From contig CADCDP010000002.1 in the NCBI GenBank assembly GCA_902800305.1, positions 62,001 to 126,000 on the forward strand: DNA of 64,000 nucleotides, in the 5' to 3' direction. Positions 32,784-41,203 of the stretch are shown here, in pieces. This stretch comes from an uncultured Bacteroidales bacterium. GTDB taxonomy: Bacteria; Bacteroidota; Bacteroidia; Bacteroidales; Bacteroidaceae. The notes beneath the pieces are model-generated. The model saw only the letters and a list, made by a program, of their open reading frames with translations. It had not been told where the DNA came from and did no database searches. Position 1 is the stretch's first letter. The number at the start of each line of letters is the position of its first letter. Both the position numbers and the translations under genes were made by a program.

Positions 32784-33464
32784 ATGAAATTCTTGTCTGA
32801 TATCCAAGTATATATTATACGAGTTGTCGATTTATTGTACTCACTGGTATTTTGTTTGCGTTGTTTTCCTTTTGCAGATGCCATCAAGATTCCAGTCAAT
32901 ATTTCACATCAGGTAAAAGTTTCGCAAATCGGACGTGGTGCCATCGTTTTTCTGCAACCCATCCAGCACAATATGCTTTATTTGGGACATCAAGGTTTTA
33001 CGGCGATAGCACCTCATCAAGGCATCATACATATAGAAAAAGGAAGCCATTTGGTGGTAGAAGGGAAAGCTCGTTTTGCCCAAGGTGTACGTATCTGGAT
33101 GGAGAATGGCTCCAAACTTCAAGTCGGAGACAATTTCTATGCTAATGTCAATTGTTTCTTTCGTGCATACGATGATATCATCATAGGAAAAGACGTCTTA
33201 TTAGGATGGAATATTGCCTTTAATACAAGCGACGGACATTCTATCATCTATGCAGATGGAGAAGCCGAGAATCACCAATCCATACATGTTGGAGAGCATG
33301 TGTGGATTGCTTCTGATGTTACACTATCCAAAGGTGTCTGTTTGCCTGATGGAACCATTGTAGCTCAGCGCTCGTTAGTGTGTTCCCAATTCTCTCAACC
33401 GATGACGGTGATTGGTGGAATACCTGCAAAGATTTTAAAAAAGGAAGTTAATTGGAAAATATAA
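32784..33464 (+). CDS. LbH-fold (hexapeptide) acyltransferase
   Basis: A 226-residue protein. A hydrophobic N-terminal helix-like region (YIIRVVDLLYSLVFCLRCFPF) precedes a left-handed beta-helix of hexapeptide repeats, from IEKGSHLVVEG to IGGIPAKILKKEV. DGHSIIY and GEHVWIASDVTLSKGV are typical of the acetyltransferase catalytic His region. It probably O- or N-acetylates a sugar of the polymer. It is one of three LbH proteins in the locus (others at 54898 and 60083). Confidence 0.85.
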   Translation: MKFLSDIQVYIIRVVDLLYSLVFCLRCFPFADAIKIPVNISHQVKVSQIGRGAIVFLQPIQHNMLYLGHQGFTAIAPHQGIIHIEKGSHLVVEGKARFAQGVRIWMENGSKLQVGDNFYANVNCFFRAYDDIIIGKDVLLGWNIAFNTSDGHSIIYADGEAENHQSIHVGEHVWIASDVTLSKGVCLPDGTIVAQRSLVCSQFSQPMTVIGGIPAKILKKEVNWKI

Positions 33465-33476
33465 TATAGTATTGAG

Positions 33477-34331
33477 ATGAAAGAAAATAGTCAAGATTGG
33501 GATTTGGTCATTAAGCCCACACGCAGTCTTTGGTATATTGATTTTAAGGAAATTTGGAGATATCGCGACCTTTTTGTGCAGTATGTCAAGCGCGATATTA
33601 TTACGGTGTATAAGCAGACGATACTGGGACCATTGTGGTTTTTCATTTCGCCCATCTTCACAACCATCATGTATATGTTTGTGTTTAACACATTGGCGGG
33701 GATTTCCACAGGGGATATCCCTGCTCCTGTTTTTTACATGAGTGGTAATATCCTATGGATTTATTTTGGTGCTTGTTTTGGCACAGGACAAGGGGCCTTT
33801 ACTGGTAATGCGGGCGTTTTTTCCAAGGTGTATTTCCCACGCCTTGTTGCACCGTTGGCAGGCATCACCTCTGCATTTATCAAGACACTCATACAAAGTC
33901 TAACTTTAATTGTCATATATATGTATTATGTGACACATGGAGTTCCTCTTCATCTCACTATCGAGGCTTTGTTGTTGCCCGCTATCATCCTTTTGACGGC
34001 ATTATTTGGTTTAGGATGTGGACTTATTATTTCAGCACTTACAGTAAAATATAGAGATTTGAATAATTTAGTGGCCTTTGGTTTGCAGCTTTGGATGTAC
34101 GCCACACCAGTTATCTATCCTGTGTCTATTGCCACAAAGCCAGAATTAGCTATTTTCTTGAAGCTGAATCCGCTACAAGGAATTTTTACCGATTTCCGCT
34201 ACATGATAACGGGCATGGGTGAGATGGATTGGACGGGATTATTGTATAGTACGATTGTCACATTATCGGTATTGTTTTTGGGCATCATCGTTTTTAATCG
34301 CCAAGAGCGTACTTTTATGGACACGATTTAA
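33477..34331 (+). CDS. polysaccharide ABC exporter permease (Wzm-like)
   Basis: A 284-residue ABC-2 type membrane protein. A cytoplasmic N-terminus contains LWYIDFKEIWRYRDLFVQYVKRDI, the amphipathic gate region, and YKQTILGPLWFFISP. About six transmembrane helices follow. TVKYRDLNNLVAFGLQLWMYATPVIYP is the family signature before the last helices. It pairs with the ATPase at 34378 to export undecaprenyl-linked polysaccharide across the inner membrane. Its presence implies ABC-dependent rather than Wzx-dependent export for at least one product. Confidence 0.93.
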   Translation: MKENSQDWDLVIKPTRSLWYIDFKEIWRYRDLFVQYVKRDIITVYKQTILGPLWFFISPIFTTIMYMFVFNTLAGISTGDIPAPVFYMSGNILWIYFGACFGTGQGAFTGNAGVFSKVYFPRLVAPLAGITSAFIKTLIQSLTLIVIYMYYVTHGVPLHLTIEALLLPAIILLTALFGLGCGLIISALTVKYRDLNNLVAFGLQLWMYATPVIYPVSIATKPELAIFLKLNPLQGIFTDFRYMITGMGEMDWTGLLYSTIVTLSVLFLGIIVFNRQERTFMDTI

Positions 34332-34335
34332 TTTT

Positions 34336-34368
34336 TATAAAGTATAAAGTTAAACTTTAACCTTTACA
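34336..34368. repeat. family A half-element
   Basis: TATAAAGTATAAAG followed by TTAAACTTTAACCTTTACA is a collapsed family A sequence in the gap between wzm and wzt; the central loop is missing. Confidence 0.6.
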
Positions 34369-34377
34369 AAATTGAGT

Positions 34378-35688
34378 ATGGCGAATAAGAATATTGCAAT
34401 ATCTTTTGAGGATGTATCAAAAATGTACCGTCTGGGTTTGGTCGGTACAGGAACGCTGGGACAGGACTTGAATCGTTGGTGGAAAATGAATGTGCTCCAT
34501 CAAGAAGACCCCTATCTGAAGGTGGGACAAACCAATGACCGCAGTACGAAAGGTGATAGTGATTTTGTGTATGCTCTCCAGAACATCAATTTTCAGGTGG
34601 AGCAAGGTGATGTGGTGGGCATCATCGGAAAGAATGGTGCAGGAAAATCCACCTTACTGAAACTGCTGAGCCGCATTACAGCTCCCACCACGGGACAAAT
34701 CCGTACAAAAGGTCGTCTGGCGTCTTTATTGGAGGTCGGCACAGGTTTCCATCCCGAATTGACAGGACGGGAGAACATCTACATGAACGGTAGTATCATG
34801 GGCATGAGGAAAGCGGAGATTACCCGGAAATTAGATGAGATTATCGATTTTGCAGGTGTGGCTCGTTATATCGACACGCCCTGCAAGCGCTATTCTTCGG
34901 GTATGCAGGTCCGCCTCGGTTTTGCCGTGGCAGCCTTCCTTGAACCAGAAATCTTGGTTGTCGATGAAGTCTTGGCTGTGGGAGATGCCGAGTTCCAGAA
35001 AAAAGCCATCGGTAAGATGCAGGATGTTTCGACGGGCGAAGGAAGAACGGTGTTGTTTGTCAGCCACAATATGAATTCCGTGCGACTTCTATGTAAGAAT
35101 GGAATCGTTCTGAAAAACGGAATGGTGGAATACACCGGTACTGCCAATCAATGCGTAGATTATTATGTTGGAAGCAACATCGTAGAGATTATTCCCCACG
35201 TAGTGATAGAAAAGAAGCATCGATGGTATGAGAAAAAGCACGACGTCGAGTTTCTGGAGGCTCGCATCGTCAATGATAACCCTGCGGCCATGGCATCCGA
35301 TGAGCCGCTCATCATTGAATTGACGCTGAAAGTGCATTTCCGCAATCACGAGGAGATGCAATATTCGGCAGTCCTTGTCAACGATGCAGACATCTGTGTG
35401 GCGAATTATACAAGCGACCCCATCGCATTGCCTCAACAGGATTTGTATAAAGTTCGGCTTGAAATCAAGAATCATGCACTCCCTGCCGGGAAATACATGA
35501 TGCACTTCTCCGTCGGTCGCTACGACTTCTATGCAGGAAGCACCACGTATGACGACATCCGCAACGTGCTCTCCTTCGAGATTAAGTATCAGGATTTGGC
35601 ACAGAAAAAAGAATTCTTATCATGGAATTCGCGTTGGGGATTGACCTATCATACCGGAACGGATATTGAGGCACGTGTTGTAGTATAA
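34378..35688 (+). CDS. polysaccharide ABC exporter ATPase (Wzt-like) with C-terminal sugar-binding domain
   Basis: A 436-residue ATPase. The N-terminal nucleotide-binding domain has GKNGAGKS near residues 83-90, signature YSSGMQVRLGFAVA near 172, Walker B ILVVDEVLAVGD near 190 and the switch His in SHNM. From about residue 260 a beta-sandwich resembling the Wzt carbohydrate-binding domain follows, ending IEARVVV. In O9a-type systems this domain recognises the capped chain end, so export may be coupled to a terminal modification. ATG 34378 is preferred over an in-frame TTG at 34372. It overlaps nothing. Confidence 0.93.
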   Translation: MANKNIAISFEDVSKMYRLGLVGTGTLGQDLNRWWKMNVLHQEDPYLKVGQTNDRSTKGDSDFVYALQNINFQVEQGDVVGIIGKNGAGKSTLLKLLSRITAPTTGQIRTKGRLASLLEVGTGFHPELTGRENIYMNGSIMGMRKAEITRKLDEIIDFAGVARYIDTPCKRYSSGMQVRLGFAVAAFLEPEILVVDEVLAVGDAEFQKKAIGKMQDVSTGEGRTVLFVSHNMNSVRLLCKNGIVLKNGMVEYTGTANQCVDYYVGSNIVEIIPHVVIEKKHRWYEKKHDVEFLEARIVNDNPAAMASDEPLIIELTLKVHFRNHEEMQYSAVLVNDADICVANYTSDPIALPQQDLYKVRLEIKNHALPAGKYMMHFSVGRYDFYAGSTTYDDIRNVLSFEIKYQDLAQKKEFLSWNSRWGLTYHTGTDIEARVVV

Positions 35689-35696
35689 AAAGGCTT

Positions 35697-35802
35697 TGTA
35701 AAGTTTAAAGTTTAAGGTTTAAAGTTTAAAGACCATGCGGATTGTTCACTAACATCGTGTTAGCCTTCTTTAAACATTAAACTCTAAACTTTAACCTTTA
35801 TA
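35697..35802. repeat. Family A hairpin repeat, copy 4 (reverse orientation)
   Basis: A 106-bp element, TGTAAAGTTTAAAG...AACCTTTATA. Its loop, CCATGCGGATTG...GTGTTAGCC, is the reverse complement of the core in copies 1 and 3. It differs from copy 5 (36853-36958) at only two positions. The two are direct repeats on either side of one glycosyltransferase gene. Confidence 0.92.
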
Positions 35803-35814
35803 AGATAGAAGAAC

Positions 35815-36864
35815 GTGAGCATCTTTTTTGTCACCGAGAATCCTTATTCTCTTCCGAATCCTTATTTAAGAACATTGATAGATGAACTTAAATGTTTGGA
35901 TGAATCCCTTGAAATACAATGGGGAATGAGGATATTCTGGAGTGATGAAATCTTTCTTTTTGATATCATACATTTTCAGTGGCCTGATGCTTGCATTACA
36001 GAAGGAGGACAACATCATGTAGAAGAATTGGAGAACCGACTTTCTGTATTAAAAGCTGAAGGAAAGAAGATTGTTGCAACTTGTCATAATTTAGTCCCTC
36101 ATTATTGTCAGAGTGAAGAAAGAATAAAATGTTATAGTGTAGTTTATCGGTCTTGCGACTATATGTTTCATCTGGGAGAGTATAGCCAGGAGATGTGTCA
36201 GAAGGAATATCCTCAAGCGGAGCATTGGCTTTTGCCACATCATGTGTACGACACCATCTATCCTTCTGTCCCGTCGAAAGAAGAATCTTGTCAACGTTTA
36301 GGGTTGAAGGCAAACAAAAAACATGTATTGTGTTTTGGTGCCTTTAGAGACTTCGAGGAAAGAAACATCGTTTCTCGCTTGGTAAAACGATGGAATGGCT
36401 CTATTCGTATGATTGCCCCCAATTATATGACCGTTCCCCAAACGACTTTTCCCAATAAACAAAGAATTCGTCAGTTGTATTATAAATATAGGTATCGGTT
36501 GTATGTTACAGGAAACACTTGTAATGCTGTATCGGAAGAACTGCTACCCTATTTTTTCGGTGCTTCAGATATGGTGTTAATCCCAAGGGTGAAGATTCTA
36601 AATTCGGGGAATTTGCCTTTGGCTTTTCTGATGAAAAAGGCGGTGGTAGGCCCTGATGTAGGCAACGTTGGGCTTTTATTGAGAAAGACAAATAATCATG
36701 TCTTTGACACGGGGCATCTTGAAGAGTTGGCTGATATTATATCCTCGGATGAGGGCTATTTGGAGCGAGGCTTAAAGAATTATGAATATGCAATGAGTCA
36801 TTGGACTACTGCAATGATTGGAAGAACATTATTGGAGTATTATAAAAAGCTTTGTAAAGTTTAA
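35815..36864 (+). CDS. GT-B fold glycosyltransferase (GT4-like), bracketed by repeats
   Basis: A 349-residue protein starting with GTG, 12 nt after the upstream family A copy. The N-terminal half (FFVTENPYSLPNPYLRTLIDEL, IVATCHNLVPH) and C-terminal half (HVLCFGAFRDFEERNIVSRLV, FGASDMVLIPRVKILNSGNLPLAFLMKKAVVGPDVGN) match a GT-B glycosyltransferase of GT4 type. The usual Glu pair before the donor site is reduced to the N-S-G-N-L-P-L segment. The last residues CKV and the stop are encoded by the downstream family A arm (36853-). The gene is therefore framed precisely by two direct repeats. Confidence 0.75.
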   Translation: MSIFFVTENPYSLPNPYLRTLIDELKCLDESLEIQWGMRIFWSDEIFLFDIIHFQWPDACITEGGQHHVEELENRLSVLKAEGKKIVATCHNLVPHYCQSEERIKCYSVVYRSCDYMFHLGEYSQEMCQKEYPQAEHWLLPHHVYDTIYPSVPSKEESCQRLGLKANKKHVLCFGAFRDFEERNIVSRLVKRWNGSIRMIAPNYMTVPQTTFPNKQRIRQLYYKYRYRLYVTGNTCNAVSEELLPYFFGASDMVLIPRVKILNSGNLPLAFLMKKAVVGPDVGNVGLLLRKTNNHVFDTGHLEELADIISSDEGYLERGLKNYEYAMSHWTTAMIGRTLLEYYKKLCKV

Positions 36865-36958
36865 AGTTTAAGGTTTAAAGTTTAAAGACCATGCGGATTG
36901 TTCACTAACATCGCGTTAGCCTTCTTTAAACTTTAAACTCTAAACTTTAACCTTTATA
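36853..36958. repeat. Family A hairpin repeat, copy 5 (reverse orientation)
   Basis: 106 bp, with two differences from copy 4. Its left arm supplies the stop codon of the preceding glycosyltransferase (36862-36864), and its right end lies 9 nt before the next gene. Confidence 0.92.
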
Positions 36959-36967
36959 TTTATCAAT

Positions 36968-38023
36968 ATGATGAAAGTTTCTATCATCATTCCTGTATAT
37001 AATGTCTGTGATTATATCGAGCGGTGTTTGCAGTCAGTCATGAACCAAACCTATAAGGATTTGGAATGTATTGTTGTGGACGATTGTTCGACGGATGATT
37101 CATACGAGAAGTGCCAGCAGCTGGTGGAAAGCTACAAGGGTGAGGTGAACTTTCATTTATTCCATTTCCAAGAGAATAAGGGAGTTTCCATTGCTCGGAA
37201 TACAGGAATTGAGCATGCAACAGGGGAGTACCTCTATTTTATGGATAGCGATGATGAGATATCGCTGGATTGTATAGAGTTGATGGTTCAAAAAGTGAAG
37301 CAGCATCCAGGCGTTGAAATTGTGCAGGGAAAGTCGAAATCGATTCCCATGAGAGCGTATTATAATACCGATAGGTATGACCATATTGACTATATAGATG
37401 ATAACCGATGGATTAGGAAAGATTTTTTTGGCGATTATCCACGGTTCCCTATTGCTATTTGGAATAAATTGGCGCGATTTGACTTCATCAAGGAACATTC
37501 ATTATTTTTCCTCCCAGGAGTTGTCCATGAAGATGAGTTGTGGGCTTTCTTCTTGGCAAAAAAATTGAGGAAAGTTGCTTTTGTGCACCAAGACGCCTAC
37601 TATCACTACATCGTGCCTAATTCCATTATGAGCACCCAATCCAACGAAAAAAGAGTCCGAAGCTGGGCGAAGATTCTGTTGGTAATGAGCCAACATTTTG
37701 ATGAGCCATACAAGAAACTACAAATAGAAAGATATTTGGAGTTTTTGATGGGGTACTACGATGAGTATGTGAAATTAGGCCTATTTGAAGAGATTGCAAA
37801 ATCTTATTCCAAGTCTTTTCTTTCTGTGGGAGACATGAAGAGGGCGTTTATGTTATATCGTTTGGCTTGCTCCAAAAACAGCGACGTTGTCTCCTTTTAT
37901 AAAAATGAAATGATGAAGCAGTGGGGGAAGGCTTTGACTTGTAGGAAAATCCTTTCGTTTGAGGTGGATATGTTTCGTGTACGTTTGGCTTTAAGGCATA
38001 GGCTCATCCATCGGAAAGGGTGA
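36968..38023 (+). CDS. GT2-family glycosyltransferase
   Basis: A 351-residue enzyme. VSIIIPVYNVCDYIERCLQSVMNQ and VVDDCSTDDSYEKC form the nucleotide-binding fold, and FMDSDDEIS near residue 94 carries the DxD-like SDD. VVHEDELWAFFLAKKL is the acceptor-side HED motif. A C-terminal helical extension of roughly 100 residues is shared with the genes at 44282, 49319, 60589 and 61350. Its stop overlaps an in-frame GTG of the acyltransferase gene. Confidence 0.9.
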   Translation: MMKVSIIIPVYNVCDYIERCLQSVMNQTYKDLECIVVDDCSTDDSYEKCQQLVESYKGEVNFHLFHFQENKGVSIARNTGIEHATGEYLYFMDSDDEISLDCIELMVQKVKQHPGVEIVQGKSKSIPMRAYYNTDRYDHIDYIDDNRWIRKDFFGDYPRFPIAIWNKLARFDFIKEHSLFFLPGVVHEDELWAFFLAKKLRKVAFVHQDAYYHYIVPNSIMSTQSNEKRVRSWAKILLVMSQHFDEPYKKLQIERYLEFLMGYYDEYVKLGLFEEIAKSYSKSFLSVGDMKRAFMLYRLACSKNSDVVSFYKNEMMKQWGKALTCRKILSFEVDMFRVRLALRHRLIHRKG

Positions 38024-38031
38024 CAAGAGAA

Positions 38032-39045
38032 ATGGAAAAGAAACGTATTGAGTATATAGATTTAGCCAAAGGATTTCTCATTATCCTTGTGGTGTTGAAC
38101 CATGTGAACGCGGATTTTTATTCGTTTCATAATAATACGGTACTATGTGTTCTATCCACATTCAGATTACCTCTATACTATGTGTTGTCGGGCTTCTTTA
38201 TTTCATTCAAATGCGGGTATGGAACGTTTGTGGAGAAAAAAATCAACAAACTGATTATTCCTTTTTGCTTTTTCATCTTTCTGACGAACGTCTATAATTT
38301 CCTGCTTCATAGAATCTGCGGAGGAAGCTTGCCGAATCACGAGGTTTTTGTGTATAATTCGCCATTCTATTTTGCATGGACAGAGAATCGTTTGCTGTTC
38401 GGTATTCAAAATATTACGCCATGGTTTTTGGTGTCATTATTTGAAACCTATATGTTATATATGTTATTATATAAATATTGCAAAGCAAAAATAGGATATA
38501 TCTTGCCGATTTCATTGTTGATTGGTTTCATCGGTTTTCATGTAAGATTGCCTTTTTTTCTAGAAACGTCCATGCTTGCATTGCCATACGTTATCATAGG
38601 GAGAATGATTCGTCAATATGATATTCTGGAGCGTTTAAACAACCGAGGATGGCTGCAAATTTTAGTGGCAGTGCTATGTTTGGGTATCATTGCGGTGTTC
38701 CGTCCCAGTTATTTCAGCTTCGTGGTAAACGACTATGGAAGTAATAGTGTAATGAGTGTTTGGCTATGGGGAGTCATAGGTTCTTTGGGAATCCTTTTGT
38801 TGGCAAAGACGATAGGACGAATACCTGTCATTAGTTATATCGGAAGATATTCCATCATTGTATTAGGGGTGCATTTAATTTTTTACGCAGATTTGTGGTA
38901 TTTGATAAGTTCACGTATGTCTTCCAATGCTGCAACAATCGTTGTCACCGTCTTATTGTTCGGTATTTCGTTTCTTTCGATTCTTGTGTTCAAGAGATTT
39001 TGTCCCAAATTGGTGGCACAGGCAGATTTGATAAAGTTTGTATAA
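38032..39045 (+). CDS. acyltransferase-3 family membrane protein (first of a tandem pair)
   Basis: A 337-residue integral membrane protein with about ten helices. It begins RIEYIDLAKGFLIILVVL, with the family's Arg/Asp and helix-1 His (LNHV). YYVLSGFFISF and the late SYIGRYSIIVLGVHL segment are typical of the OafA/WecH class that acetylates polysaccharides from cytoplasmic acetyl-CoA. GTG at 38020 (GTGA overlap with the upstream stop) is an alternative start. ATG 38032 aligns better with the paralogue directly downstream, which is very similar throughout. Confidence 0.88.
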   Translation: MEKKRIEYIDLAKGFLIILVVLNHVNADFYSFHNNTVLCVLSTFRLPLYYVLSGFFISFKCGYGTFVEKKINKLIIPFCFFIFLTNVYNFLLHRICGGSLPNHEVFVYNSPFYFAWTENRLLFGIQNITPWFLVSLFETYMLYMLLYKYCKAKIGYILPISLLIGFIGFHVRLPFFLETSMLALPYVIIGRMIRQYDILERLNNRGWLQILVAVLCLGIIAVFRPSYFSFVVNDYGSNSVMSVWLWGVIGSLGILLLAKTIGRIPVISYIGRYSIIVLGVHLIFYADLWYLISSRMSSNAATIVVTVLLFGISFLSILVFKRFCPKLVAQADLIKFV

Positions 39046-39054
39046 GAAGTAATC

Positions 39055-40071
39055 ATGGAACAGTCGAAACCACGTATAGAGTATGTTGATTTAGCGAAAG
39101 GCTTTTTAATCATTCTGGTCGTTTTACATCATGTGGACCAAGAAGTTTTCATGTTCAAAGACGATACCACCAGGTGTTTTCTTTCCACTTTCAGAATGCC
39201 CTTATATTATGTTTTGTCTGGCTTCTTCGTTTCTTTCAAGTCAGGGTATCGGAACTTTCTTGAAAAGAAGCTCAACCGATTGATTATTCCATTCTGCTTT
39301 TTTGTCTTTCTGACCAATGCGTATAATTTGGTGCTCAATAGAGTTTGGTCGGGTAACTTCTTGCATAGCGATTTTGTGTACGAATCTCCCTTCTATTTTG
39401 CCTGGACAGAGAATATTTCAGGGAATCTGTTGTTCCAAAATGGTGCGCTTTGGTTTTTGGTTTCGTTGTTCGAAACCTATATGTTGTATCTTGTCATCAA
39501 TCAGGTATGCAAAGGGAAAATCGAATGGACATTGGCACTTTCGTTATTGTTGAGTGTCATCGGGTTCTATTTTAAAATGCCTTTCTACTTGGATACCTCT
39601 ATGACATGTTTGCCTTTTGTTGTTGTTGGGACGATGATTCGTCGGTATAAGCTGTTGGAATATTGCAAAAATAATGTGATTCGTTTTGGTTTGGCTTTGG
39701 TATGCTTTGGCATCATTCTTCTTCTCCATCCTGACAAGTTTCATTTTTATAGGAATGATTATGAACATGATCCTATTTGGATGGTTTGGTGTTGTGGGGT
39801 ATTAGGCTCAGTCGGTATCTTATTGTTTTCAAGCATGATGAATAAGTTGCCCGTGGTTAGCTATGTCGGTAGATATTCCATCATCGTTTTAGGAACACAT
39901 GCCATCTTTATTCCCGACTTGTTGGCGTTGACTCAACGATGGATGTCCGTCAATGTCTCCATTCTTGTCTCCTCCATTGTGGTATTGGCGATTTCGATAT
40001 TGATGATAAGCACCTTGAAGCGATGGGTGCCTAAATGTGTGGCTCAATCGGATTTGATTAAGTTTGCCTAA
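39055..40071 (+). CDS. acyltransferase-3 family membrane protein (second of a tandem pair)
   Basis: 338 residues. It shares long stretches with the gene just upstream: RIEYVDLAKGFLIILVVL, TFRMPLYYVLSGFFVSFKSGY, KKLNRLIIPFCFFVFLTNAYN, FLVSLFETYMLY, SYVGRYSIIVLG and the end LVAQ/VAQSDLIKF. The pair clearly arose by tandem duplication with later divergence. It may acetylate a different sugar or position. The catalytic helix-1 His (LHHV) is kept, so both copies could be active. Confidence 0.88.
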   Translation: MEQSKPRIEYVDLAKGFLIILVVLHHVDQEVFMFKDDTTRCFLSTFRMPLYYVLSGFFVSFKSGYRNFLEKKLNRLIIPFCFFVFLTNAYNLVLNRVWSGNFLHSDFVYESPFYFAWTENISGNLLFQNGALWFLVSLFETYMLYLVINQVCKGKIEWTLALSLLLSVIGFYFKMPFYLDTSMTCLPFVVVGTMIRRYKLLEYCKNNVIRFGLALVCFGIILLLHPDKFHFYRNDYEHDPIWMVWCCGVLGSVGILLFSSMMNKLPVVSYVGRYSIIVLGTHAIFIPDLLALTQRWMSVNVSILVSSIVVLAISILMISTLKRWVPKCVAQSDLIKFA

Positions 40072-40079
40072 AAGGATAA

Positions 40080-40241
40080 AGATATTTTGATTATACGGCT
40101 ATTGTTCGAGATTATGACATCGCTTACGGTGCCATTAAATTTGAGGTGAAGTTTGTAGATGCAAAACATACCAAACCCTTTTTAGTGTGGCCAAAATTAG
40201 GTGGATGTGCTTTTAATAAGTCAATAGTGCAAATCAAATGA
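40080..40241 (+). pseudogene. possible gene remnant
   Basis: A 53-codon open stretch without a start codon in the 181-bp gap between acyltransferase and GT2 genes. It reads as normal protein (YTAIVRDYDIAYGAIKFEV, then FVDAKHTKPFLVWPKLGG) and ends with TGA. The gap is otherwise unusually large for this tightly packed locus. It may be the tail of a deleted gene. I do not recognise the family. Confidence 0.35.
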
Positions 40242-40252
40242 GGAAAGTTTAG

Positions 40253-41191
40253 ATGTATAAATATTCCGTTATAATACCTCACTATAATATACCAGAGCTA
40301 CTTCAGCGTTGTTTGGATTCTATACCTGAGCGCGATGATGTTCAAGTCATCGTGGTGGATGATAACAGCGATTCGTCTAAAGTCGATTTTGAGAAGTTCC
40401 CTGGTTTAAAAAGGCCAAACACAGAGGTTTATTTCACGAAAGAAGGGCGTGGAGCGGGGTATGCACGAAATGTGGGATTGAAACATGCCAAAGGTGAGTG
40501 GATTTTGTTTGCCGATGCGGATGACCACTTTTATCAATCGAATTTGGAACAATTCTTTGATAGTGGCATCAATCTGGATGGGTATGATGTTGTTGTATGG
40601 AATTTCTCTTCAGAAGAACTGAATGAAGATGGTTCACCATTGGAGGGTGAAAAAGGACTAAAATTGTGGGAGTGCCGAGATTTAGTACAAATTTATAATA
40701 GGTATCTTCCACCTTGGGCAAAAATGGTACGTAGAAGCCTCCTTGAAGCAAAGAATATTCAATTTGAGGAAGTCCGTTTTGCTAATGATATGCGATTCTC
40801 GGTTTTACTCGCAATCAACATTTCACATTATGCCCATTTGAATCAATGTATATACGACTATGAAGTGCGAGAGGGGTCATTAAAGCATATTCAATCTTTA
40901 AGCAATTATCGTTGCAGGTTAAATGTCGCCCTGTCAGCCTCGAAATTATTGCTTCCATTCAATATGCCTATCAACCCTAATTCGTGGCAGTTGGAAAATA
41001 TTTGTAGGTATTCTTATTTCCAGTTTCTTTATTATGTCTTGAAGGAATGGCATATTTTAGGGAAGAAGTATGCGATGGCTGATTATAATGCCGTTTGTGA
41101 AATTATAGGGATGAATCCTAATCCAATCGTCTGTCTCGTTGATAAAATGCGGGTCAATTTTGGTGCTTTGGTTAGAAAGCCACTTAAATGA
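40253..41191 (+). CDS. GT2-family glycosyltransferase
   Basis: 312 residues. YSVIIPHYNIPELLQRCLDSIP, VVDDNSDSSKV and FADADDHFY (DADD) mark a GT2 of the PHYN/PHKN subgroup, like the gene at 44282. Both have a GAGYARN / GPGGARN donor loop, and the KMVRRSLL acceptor segment recalls hyaluronan-synthase-like or O-antigen GT2 enzymes. Spacing to the next gene is 12 nt. Confidence 0.88.
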   Translation: MYKYSVIIPHYNIPELLQRCLDSIPERDDVQVIVVDDNSDSSKVDFEKFPGLKRPNTEVYFTKEGRGAGYARNVGLKHAKGEWILFADADDHFYQSNLEQFFDSGINLDGYDVVVWNFSSEELNEDGSPLEGEKGLKLWECRDLVQIYNRYLPPWAKMVRRSLLEAKNIQFEEVRFANDMRFSVLLAINISHYAHLNQCIYDYEVREGSLKHIQSLSNYRCRLNVALSASKLLLPFNMPINPNSWQLENICRYSYFQFLYYVLKEWHILGKKYAMADYNAVCEIIGMNPNPIVCLVDKMRVNFGALVRKPLK

Positions 41192-41203
41192 TCGTTTTGA
41201 CAA

